A stretch of 64,000 bases of DNA from Phaeospirillum tilakii (GCF_042683125.1 NZ_JBHUIY010000011.1:1-64000); one strand, 5' to 3'. Positions 26,685-36,240 are shown, counted from the stretch's first letter. A program made the numbers and translations. The notes: generated by a model not told the origin, from the letters alone.

Positions 26685-27986
26685 GTGCTTTCCCTTTCCC
26701 CGCTTCCCGACCGGTTCCGGCCCCTGCCCGATGCGGGTCTGCTCGACCTGATCTCGGCGCTGGCCTGCCTGATCGAGCACGGCCGGGTGGCGTTCCTCAA
26801 TCGCGCCGGCGCGGCGATGCTCGGGCTCGACGGCCCCGAGGCCGCGCGCGATCGCCCGTTCACCGATTTCCTCGATGGCGAGTTCAGCGCCCTGATCGCC
26901 GAGGCCGGCTGGGACCTGCTGGCCGCCGAGGAGATGCTGCCGCTCAAGCTGCGGCGCGGCGCCGGCTGGTTCGAGGCCGAACTGCGGGTGCGCGGGCTGC
27001 CCGGCCACGACGGCACCTATCTGATCGAGGCGCGCGACATCTCCCGCTTCCTGCGCTCGGCCGAGGCGCTGCGCGAGCGCGAGGAACGCCTGCAGGGGGT
27101 GCTGCATTCGGTGATCGAGGGCATCGTCACCATCGACGAGCGCGGGGTGATCGAGGCGGTCAATCCCGCCCTCGGCCGCATCTTCGCCACCGACCCGGCC
27201 AATCTGGTCGGGCGGCCGCTGGGCGATCTGGTGATCGAGGTCGCCCCCGAGCGCCGGCCCGACCCGACCCGGCCCCAGCCGCCGGTGCTGGCGACCGGTC
27301 GCGCGGTCGAGGCGCTGGGGCGGCGCGCCGACGGCAGCCTGTTCCCGCTCGAACTGTCGCTGAGCGAGCTGCATCACGGCAAGAGCCGGCTGTTCACCGG
27401 CATCCTGCGCGACATCTCCGAACGCAAGGAGGCCGAGGCGCGCATCAGCCGCCTCGCCCATCACGACACCCTGACCGGGCTGCCCAACCGCAACCTGCTG
27501 GCCGACCGCATCACCCATGCCCTGGCCCGGGTGCGGCGCCATGGCGGCCATCTCGCCGTGCTCTATGTCGATCTCGACCGCTTCAAGCCGATCAACGACC
27601 GCCTCGGCCACAAGGCCGGCGACGTGGTGCTGCGCGAGGTGGCGGCCCGGCTGTCGGCCTGCATCCGTGGCTCGGACACGGTGTCGCGGATCGGCGGCGA
27701 CGAATTCGTGGTGGTGATAGAACAGATCGCCCGCCCGGTCGAGGCGGCGATGGTCGCGCGCAAGATCCTCGACAAGCTGGCCCGTCCGATCGAGGTCGAG
27801 GGCGAGCCCTGCCAGATCGGCGCCTCGATCGGCATCGCCGTCCATCCCTTCGACGGCAACGAGATGGAAGAGATCTGCAAGGCCGCCGACGTCGCGATGT
27901 ACCGGGTCAAGAACAGCGGCCGCAACGGCTTCTGCTTCTTCTCCGATACCGGGGATTCCACCCTGCCGTCGTTCGGGGCGATCTGA
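26685..27986 (+). CDS. PAS and GGDEF domain-containing diguanylate cyclase
   Basis: The 433-residue product has an N-terminal PAS-like region (about 15-120), a second PAS (about 135-250, IVTIDERGVIEAVNPALGRI) and a GGDEF domain (about 255-425) with the intact active-site motif RIGGDEFVVV near residue 338, so it can make cyclic di-GMP. No RxxD inhibitory site was seen 5 residues before GGDEF. No membrane segment, so sensing is probably cytoplasmic. A GTG start is used. Confidence 0.9.
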   Translation: MLSLSPLPDRFRPLPDAGLLDLISALACLIEHGRVAFLNRAGAAMLGLDGPEAARDRPFTDFLDGEFSALIAEAGWDLLAAEEMLPLKLRRGAGWFEAELRVRGLPGHDGTYLIEARDISRFLRSAEALREREERLQGVLHSVIEGIVTIDERGVIEAVNPALGRIFATDPANLVGRPLGDLVIEVAPERRPDPTRPQPPVLATGRAVEALGRRADGSLFPLELSLSELHHGKSRLFTGILRDISERKEAEARISRLAHHDTLTGLPNRNLLADRITHALARVRRHGGHLAVLYVDLDRFKPINDRLGHKAGDVVLREVAARLSACIRGSDTVSRIGGDEFVVVIEQIARPVEAAMVARKILDKLARPIEVEGEPCQIGASIGIAVHPFDGNEMEEICKAADVAMYRVKNSGRNGFCFFSDTGDSTLPSFGAI

Positions 27987-28001
27987 CCCCGCGCTCCGTT
28001 G

Positions 28002-28111
28002 TTGGGCCCCCGCCCCAGCCCATTTGGGGCTATGCCCCAAACCCCCTTTGTAAAAACAGGGGAGGTCCGGAGGCGCCCGCCTCCGGGCGGGGCCGGGGCG
28101 GCAGCCCCGCA
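28002..28111. repeat. Intergenic palindromic repeat, family 2
   Basis: It contains TTTGGGGCTATGCCCCAAA hairpins, a CCCCCTTTGTAAAAACAGGGG stem-like block and GGAGGCGCCCGCCTCC, ending in GGCCGGGGCGGCAGCCCC. It lies between the converging GGDEF and mltA genes. It shares the GGGGCTGCCGCCCCGG and GGAGG..CCTCC blocks with 12517-12610 and 60495-60672. Confidence 0.6.
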
Positions 28112-28113
28112 GT

Positions 28114-29316
28114 TTAGTCGAGGGCGAGGCGGGGGGTGCGCTGCAACGGCAGCAGCAGGGTCAGGCGGCCGGTGCTTTTCATCCGTCCGGCGGCCTGGAA
28201 GGCCGGCTCGCCGCCGCCCCAGAACAGGTCGGCCCGCACCGCGCCCTTGATCGCGGCGCCGGTGTCCTGGGCCATCACCAGCCGGCGCAGCGGACGGCCG
28301 TCGGGGTCGGTGGTGTCGAGCCACAGCGGCGCGCCCAGCGGCAGGAAGCGCGGATCGATCGCCACCGAGCGCAGCGGCGTCAGCGGCACCCCCTCGGTGC
28401 CGAGCGGGCCGTCGCCCTGATTGACCGCGTAGAAGATGTAGCGCGGGTTGCGCGCCATCAGCGGCGCGGCGCGGTCGGGATGGGCCGACAGCCAGGCGCG
28501 GATCGCCGGCATCGAGCCGGCCTCGACCCCTTCCTCGCGCAGCAGGGCGCCGAGCCCGACGAATTTGTGGCCGTTGCTGGCGGCGACGCCGAGCCGCTGC
28601 ACGCTGCCATCCTCGAAGCGGATCCGGCCGGAGCCCTGGATCTGCATGATGGCGAAGGCGATCGGGTCGTCGGTCCAGGCCAGCACCGGGGCGCGGCCGT
28701 CGAGGGCGCCGTTGTCGATTTCGGCCCGGGTGGGGTAGGGCAGCAGGCGGCCGAACTCGACCCGGCCGACGATCTGCTCGCCGCGCAGCTCGGGGCGGAA
28801 GCGGCCGAGATCGACGCTGACCAGATCGTTGGGGCGGCCCAGCACCGGCTGGGTGAAACGGCCCCGGCGCTGGCGGCTGCCGGCGATCTCCGGTTCGAAA
28901 TAGCCGGTGATCAGCCCGTCGGCCTTGCCGGACTCGCTGACCCGCCAGGGGATGAAATGGGTTTCGAACAGGGCGCGGGCGGCGGCATCGTCGCCGGCCG
29001 GCACCCGGGCGGCGGCGGCGCAGGCGGGATACCAGTCGGCGGCGGTGCCGCCGACGCCGTCCTGGCCGATCGAACGGTCGGTCGGCAGCCGCAGCAGGCG
29101 GTCGCAGCTGCGCTTCAGCGCCGGCAGCACCTCGGCGGCACGGTCCTCGCCCCAGCCGGGCAGATCGGTGAAGGAAACCGGCTCCAGCCCCAGGCGGGGC
29201 TGGGCGGCGGGCGGCGGGGCCGGCGTGGGGGCCGGCGGCTCGGCGGCGCAGGCGCCGAGCAGCAGCGCCAGCGCCAGCGGGGCGAGGCGGGCGGCCCGCA
29301 CCGGGCGCATCCTCAC
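28114..29316 (-). CDS. mltA: Membrane-bound lytic murein transglycosylase A
   Basis: MltA cleaves peptidoglycan glycan strands to 1,6-anhydromuropeptides. The 400-residue product has a lipoprotein signal (LALALLLGAC, lipobox LGAC), the family MltA domain with DGLITGYFEPEIAGS and IQGSGRIRFEDG, and a C-terminal 3D domain with the catalytic Asp in MAQDTGAAIKGAVRADLFWG. The start overlaps the stop of the Tim44-like gene by 4 bases (ATGA). Confidence 0.95.
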   Translation of the reverse strand: MRMRPVRAARLAPLALALLLGACAAEPPAPTPAPPPAAQPRLGLEPVSFTDLPGWGEDRAAEVLPALKRSCDRLLRLPTDRSIGQDGVGGTAADWYPACAAAARVPAGDDAAARALFETHFIPWRVSESGKADGLITGYFEPEIAGSRQRRGRFTQPVLGRPNDLVSVDLGRFRPELRGEQIVGRVEFGRLLPYPTRAEIDNGALDGRAPVLAWTDDPIAFAIMQIQGSGRIRFEDGSVQRLGVAASNGHKFVGLGALLREEGVEAGSMPAIRAWLSAHPDRAAPLMARNPRYIFYAVNQGDGPLGTEGVPLTPLRSVAIDPRFLPLGAPLWLDTTDPDGRPLRRLVMAQDTGAAIKGAVRADLFWGGGEPAFQAAGRMKSTGRLTLLLPLQRTPRLALD

Positions 29317-29969
29317 TCGTCGGGGGTGCGGGTGGCGACCAGCAGCCAGTTGGGATCGGGCGCGCGCGGATCGCGGCGGAAGGTCCAGTCGTCCTTGACC
29401 TCGACCACCCGGTCGGGGGTGCCCTCGATCACCCGGCCCTGGGAGTCGCGCAGCAAATTGACCTGATCGGTGACGAAACGGACGGTGATCACCGCCATCG
29501 TGCCGTCGAGGCCGGCGGCGATCGGGGCCAGGGCGCGGAACGACACCAGTTCGGTGGTCAGGGTCTCGCCCTGGGCCTGCCGGGCATCGATCGCCGCGGC
29601 GAAATTGGCGAACACCTCGGGCGCGAGCAGGCGGCGCAGGCCGTCCTTGTCGCCCTCGGCGAAGGCCTGGACGATCATCGCGAAGGCGGCGCGCGCCCCG
29701 GCCAGGAAGGCGTCGAGGTCGAAGGCCGGATCGGCGGCGCGGATCTGGTCGAGGCCGCGTGACACCGGGCTGCCGGGCTCGGGCTCGGCGGCGGAGCGGC
29801 GGGCGGTCGGGAAATCGACCACCGTGCCGCCGGGCTCACCGGCGCCCCAGCGCTGCGGCGGCTGCTCGCTGCCGGTGCGGCGGCCGAGCACGCTGCGCAG
29901 GCGCAGCACCAGGAAGGCCGCGACCATCGCGAAAAAAATGATATCGAGGTAATGGAAACCGTCGTTCAT
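29313..29969 (-). CDS. Tim44/TimA-like domain protein
   Basis: From the ATG at 29969 the 218-residue product has an N-terminal membrane anchor (MNDGFHYLDIIFFAMVAAFL), a linker and a C-terminal Tim44-like lipid-binding domain (about 85-210, LDAFLAGARAAFAMIVQAF, WTFRRDPRAPDPNWLLVAT). In alphaproteobacteria such proteins are relatives of the mitochondrial import factor Tim44. It is coupled to mltA (4-base overlap) and faces fxsA. Confidence 0.9.
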   Translation of the reverse strand: MNDGFHYLDIIFFAMVAAFLVLRLRSVLGRRTGSEQPPQRWGAGEPGGTVVDFPTARRSAAEPEPGSPVSRGLDQIRAADPAFDLDAFLAGARAAFAMIVQAFAEGDKDGLRRLLAPEVFANFAAAIDARQAQGETLTTELVSFRALAPIAAGLDGTMAVITVRFVTDQVNLLRDSQGRVIEGTPDRVVEVKDDWTFRRDPRAPDPNWLLVATRTPDE

Positions 29970-30090
29970 CGAGCGAGTCCGGGATAGGCTTGGGGTGAAC
30001 CGCGATGTCCGGCCGAGCCGGCCGGAGAGGGCGTGGTGCAACCCCGGCTTGACCGACAAGACATAAGCCGTGACAGGGGAAAGAGCAAGC

Positions 30091-30549
30091 ATGGGTTGGA
30101 TGCTGTTTGCCGCCGTGATCGCCTTGCCGGTGGCCGAGGTGATGGTGTGGGTGCGGGTGGCCGCGGTGATCGGGGCGGGAGCGACCATCCTGCTGTCGGT
30201 GGTTTCGGTGCTGGTTGGGCTTGCGATCCTGCGCCAGCAGGGGGTGTCGGTGCTGCTCGACGCCCACCGCCGGCTTGAACGCGGCGAGATGCCGGTGGCG
30301 GCGGCGTTCGAGGGGCTGTGCCTGTCGGCCGCCGGGTTCCTGCTGGTGGTGCCGGGCTTCCTGACCGACCTTGCTGCGCTGGCGCTGCTGGTGCCGGCGG
30401 TGCGCGCCCTGCTGTGGGGCTGGCTGGAACGCCGCCTGCCGCCGGCGGTGCCGCCGACCGGTCCCGGCCCGGTGGTGATCGAGGGCGAGTTCGTCGAGGT
30501 CGATCGTTCCGGCCGCCACGACGACCCGCGCCAGCCGCCGCGGGGCTAG
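30091..30549 (+). CDS. fxsA: FxsA family membrane protein
   Basis: FxsA is an inner-membrane protein that relieves F-plasmid exclusion of phage T7 in E. coli. The 152-residue product has hydrophobic segments at about 2-20, 25-45 and 75-100, the family signature LPVAEVMVWVRVAAVIGAG and GFLLVVPGFLTDLAALALLV. The ATG at 30091 is chosen over the GTG at 30070. The UDG gene begins 3 bases after its stop. Confidence 0.92.
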   Translation: MGWMLFAAVIALPVAEVMVWVRVAAVIGAGATILLSVVSVLVGLAILRQQGVSVLLDAHRRLERGEMPVAAAFEGLCLSAAGFLLVVPGFLTDLAALALLVPAVRALLWGWLERRLPPAVPPTGPGPVVIEGEFVEVDRSGRHDDPRQPPRG

Positions 30550-30552
30550 GCG

Positions 30553-31437
30553 ATGGCCGACCCCGTCCCGGCCGGGTCCGGCGCCGCCGCGCCGCCCGGA
30601 CCGGTGGAGTTGCTGCGCTGGTATCTTGATGCCGGGGTCGATGAATGCATCGGCCTCGCCCCGGTCAACCGCTACCGCGCCCCGCGCGCCGAGCCGCCGC
30701 CCGCCGCCGAGACAGAGCCTCTGGTGTTGTATCAGAAGGCTCGGCCCGGTGCTCGTCGCCATGCTGGCGAGGCCCGGCCCGCAATATCGTCGGCGCCCCA
30801 CGGAGGGGCCGTCCCGACGGCCGGCGGCGGCGACGGGCTGCACCGCACCGCCGCCGCGATCGCCGACGGCTGCGCCAGCCTGACCGAGCTGCGCCATGCG
30901 CTGGAGGCGTTCGACGGTCTGCCGCTGAAGCAGGCGGCGCGCAGCACGGTGTTCGCCGACGGACCCGAGCAGCCCCGGCTGATGTGCCTGGGCGAGGCGC
31001 CGGGCCAGGAGGAGGACCGCCAGGGTCTGCCGTTCGTCGGCGCCAGCGGCCGGCTGCTCGACCGCATGCTGGCCTCGATCGGGCTCGACCGGGCCGAGGT
31101 CTACATCACCAACGTGCTGCCGTGGCGGCCGCCGGCCAACCGCAAGCCGACCCCGGACGAGGTGGCGGTGTGCCTGCCGTTCGTGATCCGCCATATCGAA
31201 CTGGTCGATCCGCCCGCGCTGCTGCTGCTGGGCGGGGCGGCGGCCTCGGCGCTGCTGGCGCGGGGCGAGGGGATCAACCGCCTGCGCGGCCGCTGGTACA
31301 GCTTCAGCGCGTCGCGGCTGCAACGGCCGGTGCCGGCGCTGGCCACCTTCCACCCCGCCTACCTGCTGCGCACCCCCGAGGCCAAGCGCGAGGCGTGGCG
31401 CGACCTGCTGATGCTGCGGCAGAAGCTGGAGGCCTGA
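30553..31437 (+). CDS. Family 4-like uracil-DNA glycosylase
   Basis: It removes uracil from DNA in base excision repair. The 294-residue product has motif A GEAPGQEEDRQG near residue 145, LPWRPPANRKPTPDEVA, and motif B HPAYLLR near the C-terminus. Residues about 55-95 are a Gly/Ala/Arg/Pro-rich insert (YQKARPGARRHAGEARPA) not expected in the core. Only some Cys of the iron-sulfur cluster are visible: one position is Trp (LPW) and an N-terminal one is Leu (FDGLPL), so this alphaproteobacterial form may lack the [4Fe-4S] cluster. Confidence 0.88.
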   Translation: MADPVPAGSGAAAPPGPVELLRWYLDAGVDECIGLAPVNRYRAPRAEPPPAAETEPLVLYQKARPGARRHAGEARPAISSAPHGGAVPTAGGGDGLHRTAAAIADGCASLTELRHALEAFDGLPLKQAARSTVFADGPEQPRLMCLGEAPGQEEDRQGLPFVGASGRLLDRMLASIGLDRAEVYITNVLPWRPPANRKPTPDEVAVCLPFVIRHIELVDPPALLLLGGAAASALLARGEGINRLRGRWYSFSASRLQRPVPALATFHPAYLLRTPEAKREAWRDLLMLRQKLEA

Positions 31438-31444
31438 CCCGGCG

Positions 31445-31605
31445 CGGGCTCCGCCCACACCCGCCAAGGGCCGAAAGCCCTTGGAACCCTTTCCTGGCCT
31501 TTCGCGCGGCAAACCCCCGCGCCCAAGCTGACAGGCCGGTCCGCGCCCGACCATCAATGGGTTCCAAGGGCCTTGCGGCCCTTGGCGGGTGTGGGCGGAG
31601 CCCAC
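31445..31605. repeat. Intergenic palindromic repeat, family 1, full copy
   Basis: The left arm (31445-31490: GGGCTCCGCCCACACCCGCC then a GGGCC..GGCCC-type hairpin) is the inverted repeat of the right arm (about 31556-31604, ending GTGGGCGGAGCCCAC). They flank a core with GCGCCCAAGCTGACAGGCC. Each arm contains its own hairpin AAGGGCC-GGCCCTT. It separates the converging UDG and TAXI genes. No coding sequence is present. Confidence 0.8.
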
Positions 31606-31611
31606 ATCACT

Positions 31612-32925
31612 TTACCCCCGCTGCGGCGGCAGTGGACGCAGCCGGGTGCGGGCGGCGGCCAACGCGGTGCGGAGCTGTTCGCAGGCGAGGCGGAAGGGTT
31701 CGAGTCCGCGCGAGGACAGGCTGCCGCCGGCGAGGCCGCGCAGCACCTCGTCGATCAGGTCGTCGAATTCGGCTTCGATCTGATCGCATTCGGCCTGGGT
31801 GATGGCGGCGCGGGCGCGGGCGCGCAGGGCGGTGAGCTGGGGCAGGCGGTCGCTGGCCTGGGGCGGGCGGCGGCGCAGCACGGTGCCGTAGAGCGCGATC
31901 GCCGCCGAGCCGAACAGGCTGCCGAACGACATCGACAGATAGATCAGGTCGGAATAGCGTTCGAACAGGGTCTGGACGTCGCGATCGAGATAGTCGCTGG
32001 CGCCCTCGTGGCTGGGGATCAGGGCGCCGGTTTCGGTTTCGGGCGGTTCGATCCGGGTGGCGAAGGTCTTTTCGATCCCGAGCTGCGAGCCGGTTTCGAA
32101 CAAGGCCCGCATCAGTTCGACCACGTCGGATTCCGGCAGTTTGGCGCGGGCGACCAGCATCCGGTAGAGGGAAACGGTCTCGGTGTCCTCGTCGGGCAGG
32201 CGGGGCGAACCGGACAGCAGGCCGGCCTCGATGGTCTCGGCGAACAGGCCGGGCACCTTGCGTTCCAGCGCGCGGGCGTCGCCGATGGCGTGGACCGACA
32301 CTGCCTGCGGGCCGGTGGCGGCGAGCGAGGCGAACTCGCCGGCCGATTGCAGGCGCGACAGCGGCTCGAACAGCACCACCAGATCGAAACCGCGCTTCAG
32401 TACCTGATCGAGCGGGATCTCGGGCGGGACGGTGTGCAGCTCGGTGCGGCGGAAATCGATCTTGTAGGGTTCGAGCAGGCGGCGGACGAAGGCTTCGTTG
32501 CGGCCGTCGCGGCCGATCACCGCGACCTTGTGGCCCTCGATCCCGGCCAGGGTGGCGAGGTTGGCGTCGCGGCGGCCGAGCACCAGGAGCGCCTCGTGCT
32601 CCAGCACCGCCAGCGCCCGCACCGAAGGCGGGATCCGCCGTTCGTCGGTGCGCAGGATGGCGAGGTCGCTTTCATGGTGGAGGAAGCGGGCGGCGGCCTG
32701 GGCCGGGCTGTCGGTGACGTCGAGGACGAGGCGGATCGAGGACCGGCTTTGCACCAGCGCGTCGGCGAGGCGGTGGGCGAAGCGGTTTTCCGGGGTGTCG
32801 TCGGGCCCGACCGCGATGGTCACCACCGTCGGCCTGGTGTACCAGTAGGCGACCACGCCGACCGTGCCGCCGGTCAGGGCCAGCGTGGCCAAGGTCAACA
32901 ACAGGATCCTGGTCCGGTTGCGCAT
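31612..32925 (-). CDS. TAXI family solute-receptor-like membrane protein
   Basis: The 437-residue product has an N-terminal anchor (about 8-28), a TAXI-type ligand-binding domain (about 33-300, VVTIAVGPDDTPENRFAH, SDLAILRTDERR), a second membrane segment near 322-345 (YLSMSFGSLFGSAAIALYG) and a charged, coiled-coil-like C-terminal tail. TAXI proteins bind solutes for TRAP transporters, but no TRAP membrane subunits are nearby. The second membrane segment and cytosolic tail suggest a sensing rather than a transport role; that is inference. Confidence 0.85.
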   Translation of the reverse strand: MRNRTRILLLTLATLALTGGTVGVVAYWYTRPTVVTIAVGPDDTPENRFAHRLADALVQSRSSIRLVLDVTDSPAQAAARFLHHESDLAILRTDERRIPPSVRALAVLEHEALLVLGRRDANLATLAGIEGHKVAVIGRDGRNEAFVRRLLEPYKIDFRRTELHTVPPEIPLDQVLKRGFDLVVLFEPLSRLQSAGEFASLAATGPQAVSVHAIGDARALERKVPGLFAETIEAGLLSGSPRLPDEDTETVSLYRMLVARAKLPESDVVELMRALFETGSQLGIEKTFATRIEPPETETGALIPSHEGASDYLDRDVQTLFERYSDLIYLSMSFGSLFGSAAIALYGTVLRRRPPQASDRLPQLTALRARARAAITQAECDQIEAEFDDLIDEVLRGLAGGSLSSRGLEPFRLACEQLRTALAAARTRLRPLPPQRG

Positions 32926-33013
32926 CCCGGGATGACCCGTCCGGTTGGGGGTGTCGCGGCCGGCGGGGCCGGCCGGGCGCAGGATAGCCGAGAGTGCCGG
33001 ACGGCACCACCGC

Positions 33014-34537
33014 TTAGGGGGATGACACCGTCAGCACGACCTTGCCGCGGTTGTTGTCGTAAAAGCCCCAGGCGTCGTTGGCGTAGGCATGGAAATAGCC
33101 GGATTTTGTCGGGGTGTGGCTGACCGGGCCGCTGCCGATGGCGAAGCTTTCATGGTCGCGGATCGCCTTGCCCTCGACGCCGCCATTGGCCACCGCTCCC
33201 ATCAGGCAGAACCAGGGCCGGTCGCCGTGCCGCCGTGAAAAACGGAACTGGGCGTTGGGATTGCGGGTCAGTTTGCGGAACAGCGGTTCGATCCGGTCGC
33301 CCAGCCCGAAGAGTGCCTGGATGATCCGCCCGGGCTGGAGCGGCGAGCCGGTCGGGCCGTCGGGCGAGCAGCGGATGCTGGCGTCGAGCCATTCCCCGCT
33401 GGCGGCGAAAGTGTAGGACCGGCCGGCCTGGAGATAGAGCCCGGTCTCGTTCCAGGGCTGGTTGGCGAAGATTTCGATCGTCAGCGCGCTCCCCGGGACC
33501 AGGGCGCGCAGGGGGCGGTAGGGGGCCTGGGCGATCGGCGGGGTGGTGCGGCGCGCCGCCACCGAGGCGTCGAGGTCGGGGGCGGCGGCGGGGCTCATCT
33601 CCGGCACCGCGCGCGGCATCGAGGCGAGGAAGCGGTAGACGCCGTTTTCATTGTGGTGCAGCACCCCGGTGGGATTGGGGACGATCTGCCCGGTCAGGTT
33701 GGGGTCGAAATCCAGCCCGGCCGCTTTGGCCTCCTCGATCATCCAGGCGAGGGGGCCGTCGGACAGGCCGGTTTCGCGGTGGCCGCCGCCGACATCGCCG
33801 TGATTGCCGGGAAACCAGACCTGCTGGACGTCGCGGCCGGCGACGTTGGTCCACAGGGTCGGCTGGAACGCCCGCCGCGTCTCGTCCAGCGCCAGGGCGT
33901 GACGGGCGGTGACGATGTGGGGGCCGAGGTCGGTATCGTGGAAGGCGTGGTCGAGCGGATTGTCGAACAGGGTGGCCAGGGCCAGCTCGTCGGGCACGCC
34001 AAGGGCCCCGACCGTGTCCCACACGCCGATGAAGCGGATGGGGATGAGGGACGATCCCGGCGGTGGGGCGCGGAACCTCCAGTCCAGCCCCTGGGACCAA
34101 TTGTCCCGCCGCTGGCGGTAGCCGCGATCGAAGGCGATGCCGATGCGGCGCCAGACTTCCGCCTCGGCGAGGCCGCCGGAATCGATCAGCCCGCAACGTT
34201 TGACCAGGCCGGCCAGACTGCGGACGGTGTAGGCGCCCCGGCTGAAGCCGAACAGGAAGATGTCGTCGCCGGGCCGGTACCAGTCGCACAGCGCCCGATA
34301 GGCGCTCATGATGTTGCCGTCCAGCCCCTGGCCGAGCGCCCCGCCGAGGACCCGGCTGAGCAGGCCGGGATCGGTCCCCACGCCGGGATGGTAATATCGC
34401 TCCTGACGAACGCCGTTGGCATCGACCGCGGTGACGGCGTTGAACAGCCGGACCACGTTGGTGGGCGAGGGGACGCCGCCCTCGGTCATGTCGGGGGTGT
34501 TCCAGGTGCCGTCGCAGCAGATCACCAGCCGTGTCAT
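33014..34537 (-). CDS. DUF2235 alpha/beta hydrolase fused to a LecA-like lectin domain
   Basis: From the ATG at 34537 the 507-residue product has a DUF2235 domain (about 1-310): the opening MTRLVICCDGTWNTP and the nucleophile elbow FGFSRGAYTVR (GxSxG). DUF2235 occurs in type VI phospholipase effectors. The C-terminal residues about 351-507 resemble the galactose lectin PA-IL: ANQPWNETGLYLQAGRSYTF, then YANDAWGFYDNNRGKVVLTV, where the ND..Y.NN residues match the calcium-binding loop of PA-IL. No T6SS gene is nearby and there is no signal peptide. The lectin part is inferred from the pattern. Confidence 0.8.
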   Translation of the reverse strand: MTRLVICCDGTWNTPDMTEGGVPSPTNVVRLFNAVTAVDANGVRQERYYHPGVGTDPGLLSRVLGGALGQGLDGNIMSAYRALCDWYRPGDDIFLFGFSRGAYTVRSLAGLVKRCGLIDSGGLAEAEVWRRIGIAFDRGYRQRRDNWSQGLDWRFRAPPPGSSLIPIRFIGVWDTVGALGVPDELALATLFDNPLDHAFHDTDLGPHIVTARHALALDETRRAFQPTLWTNVAGRDVQQVWFPGNHGDVGGGHRETGLSDGPLAWMIEEAKAAGLDFDPNLTGQIVPNPTGVLHHNENGVYRFLASMPRAVPEMSPAAAPDLDASVAARRTTPPIAQAPYRPLRALVPGSALTIEIFANQPWNETGLYLQAGRSYTFAASGEWLDASIRCSPDGPTGSPLQPGRIIQALFGLGDRIEPLFRKLTRNPNAQFRFSRRHGDRPWFCLMGAVANGGVEGKAIRDHESFAIGSGPVSHTPTKSGYFHAYANDAWGFYDNNRGKVVLTVSSP

Positions 34538-34682
34538 GGCCCGTCCTCCCCCGCCGGCGGGCGTCCTCGGTTCGGACGCGTCCCCTGTCGGCGACAAGAG
34601 GATCATAAATTGAATTGTTCAGGAATCGCCAGCGCCAAGATTGCGCCAGGGGCGGGCAGGGCGGAGCAGGCCCGGAAAAGGC

Positions 34683-34712
34683 GAAGGCCCCTTGGTTTCC
34701 CAAGGGGCCTTC
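34683..34712 (-). terminator. Terminator downstream of tRNA-Thr
   Basis: A perfect 13-bp stem GAAGGCCCCTTGG / CCAAGGGGCCTTC with a TTTC loop lies directly after the 3' end of tRNA-Thr. On the minus strand it is followed by GCCTTTTCC, so it fits a rho-independent terminator. Confidence 0.8.
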
Positions 34713-34713
34713 A

Positions 34714-34789
34714 TGGTGCTGCCGAGTGGAATCGAACCACCGACCTTACCCTTACCAAGGGTATGCTCTACCGACTGAGCTACGGCAGC
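34714..34789 (-). tRNA. tRNA-Thr (GGT)
   Basis: On the minus strand a complete 76-base cloverleaf begins GCTGCCGTAGCTCAG, has anticodon GGT in the loop between ACCCT and AGGGT, T-arm GGTTCGATTCC and ends with discriminator A plus encoded CCA. The acceptor GCTGCCG pairs with CGGCAGC. Confidence 0.97.
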
Positions 34790-34894
34790 AACTTGTTTTC
34801 TCTCCGTTTCGCCGGCGGAGCCGGTCAGCGGCGAGGCGCGCTTTATGCCACGCTCCCTCCCCCGACGCAAGCCCCTTTTTTCGTTTTTTTCGCC

Positions 34895-35110
34895 TCAGTA
34901 ATGGGGCGGCGGCGGCTCGTCCTGGGGGGCGCGGGTGGGGGTGACTTCCAGCTCGCGCAGCCGCTCGCGCAGGCGGCGGATCTCGGCGGTGAGCCGGTCG
35001 ATGGTGCGCCCCTGGGCGGCCAGCACGTCGGAAATCTCCTCGGCCATCCGTTCGTGATGGGCGAGCCGGCTTTCCAGCGCGATCAGGCGCTCTTCATCCT
35101 GTTCGGTCAT
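34895..35110 (-). CDS. slyX: SlyX family protein
   Basis: The 71-residue product is a short coiled coil (RLIALESRLAHHERMAEEIS, TIDRLTAEIRRLRERL) ending in the family-typical Pro-rich tail PPPPHY. SlyX proteins are of unknown function. Length and the C-terminal PPHY match the family closely. It follows mtnP on the same strand after a repeat. Confidence 0.92.
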   Translation of the reverse strand: MTEQDEERLIALESRLAHHERMAEEISDVLAAQGRTIDRLTAEIRRLRERLRELEVTPTRAPQDEPPPPHY

Positions 35111-35170
35111 GATGGTGTTGTCTCCCGAACGCCGCGACCGGTTGTTGCCGGTCGCGGCCGTCCCGATTCA

Positions 35171-35220
35171 GGGAGGTCCAGGACCCTCAGGGTCCTGACG
35201 GCTGCGGGCAGAGCCCGCTT
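35171..35220. repeat. Family 1-like hairpin element downstream of mtnP
   Basis: A hairpin CAGGACCC-T-CAGGGTCCTG followed by GGCTGCGGGCAGAGCCCGC resembles the right arm of the family 1 elements, especially the copy at 7395-7487. It begins directly after the mtnP stop and probably also ends its transcript. Confidence 0.55.
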
Positions 35221-35221
35221 C

Positions 35222-36106
<885 letters not shown>

Positions 36107-36197
36107 GAAAAGCCCCTTTGCGCGAAAATAGAAGATGGGGTGGTGTTAGGCCAAATCGGCCGGCGATGCAACCGGCCCCGCCGGGGTCGGGGCCGAA

Positions 36198-36240
36198 CCA
36201 TCCACAGGCCCATCCCCGCCCGCCCACAGACTTATCCACA
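36198..36240. promoter_or_regulatory. DnaA-box-like sites upstream of mtnP
   Basis: TTATCCACA at 36232-36240 is a perfect DnaA box, and CCATCCACA at about 36198-36206 is a near match. The gap between mtnP and the acyltransferase gene holds no other recognisable element. A role in replication or DnaA-dependent regulation is possible, but two sites do not make an origin. Confidence 0.3.

Noticed and set aside
36198..36240. Replication origin at the DnaA boxes
   Set aside because: Only one perfect box, no AT-rich unwinding region and none of the usual neighbours of an alphaproteobacterial origin.
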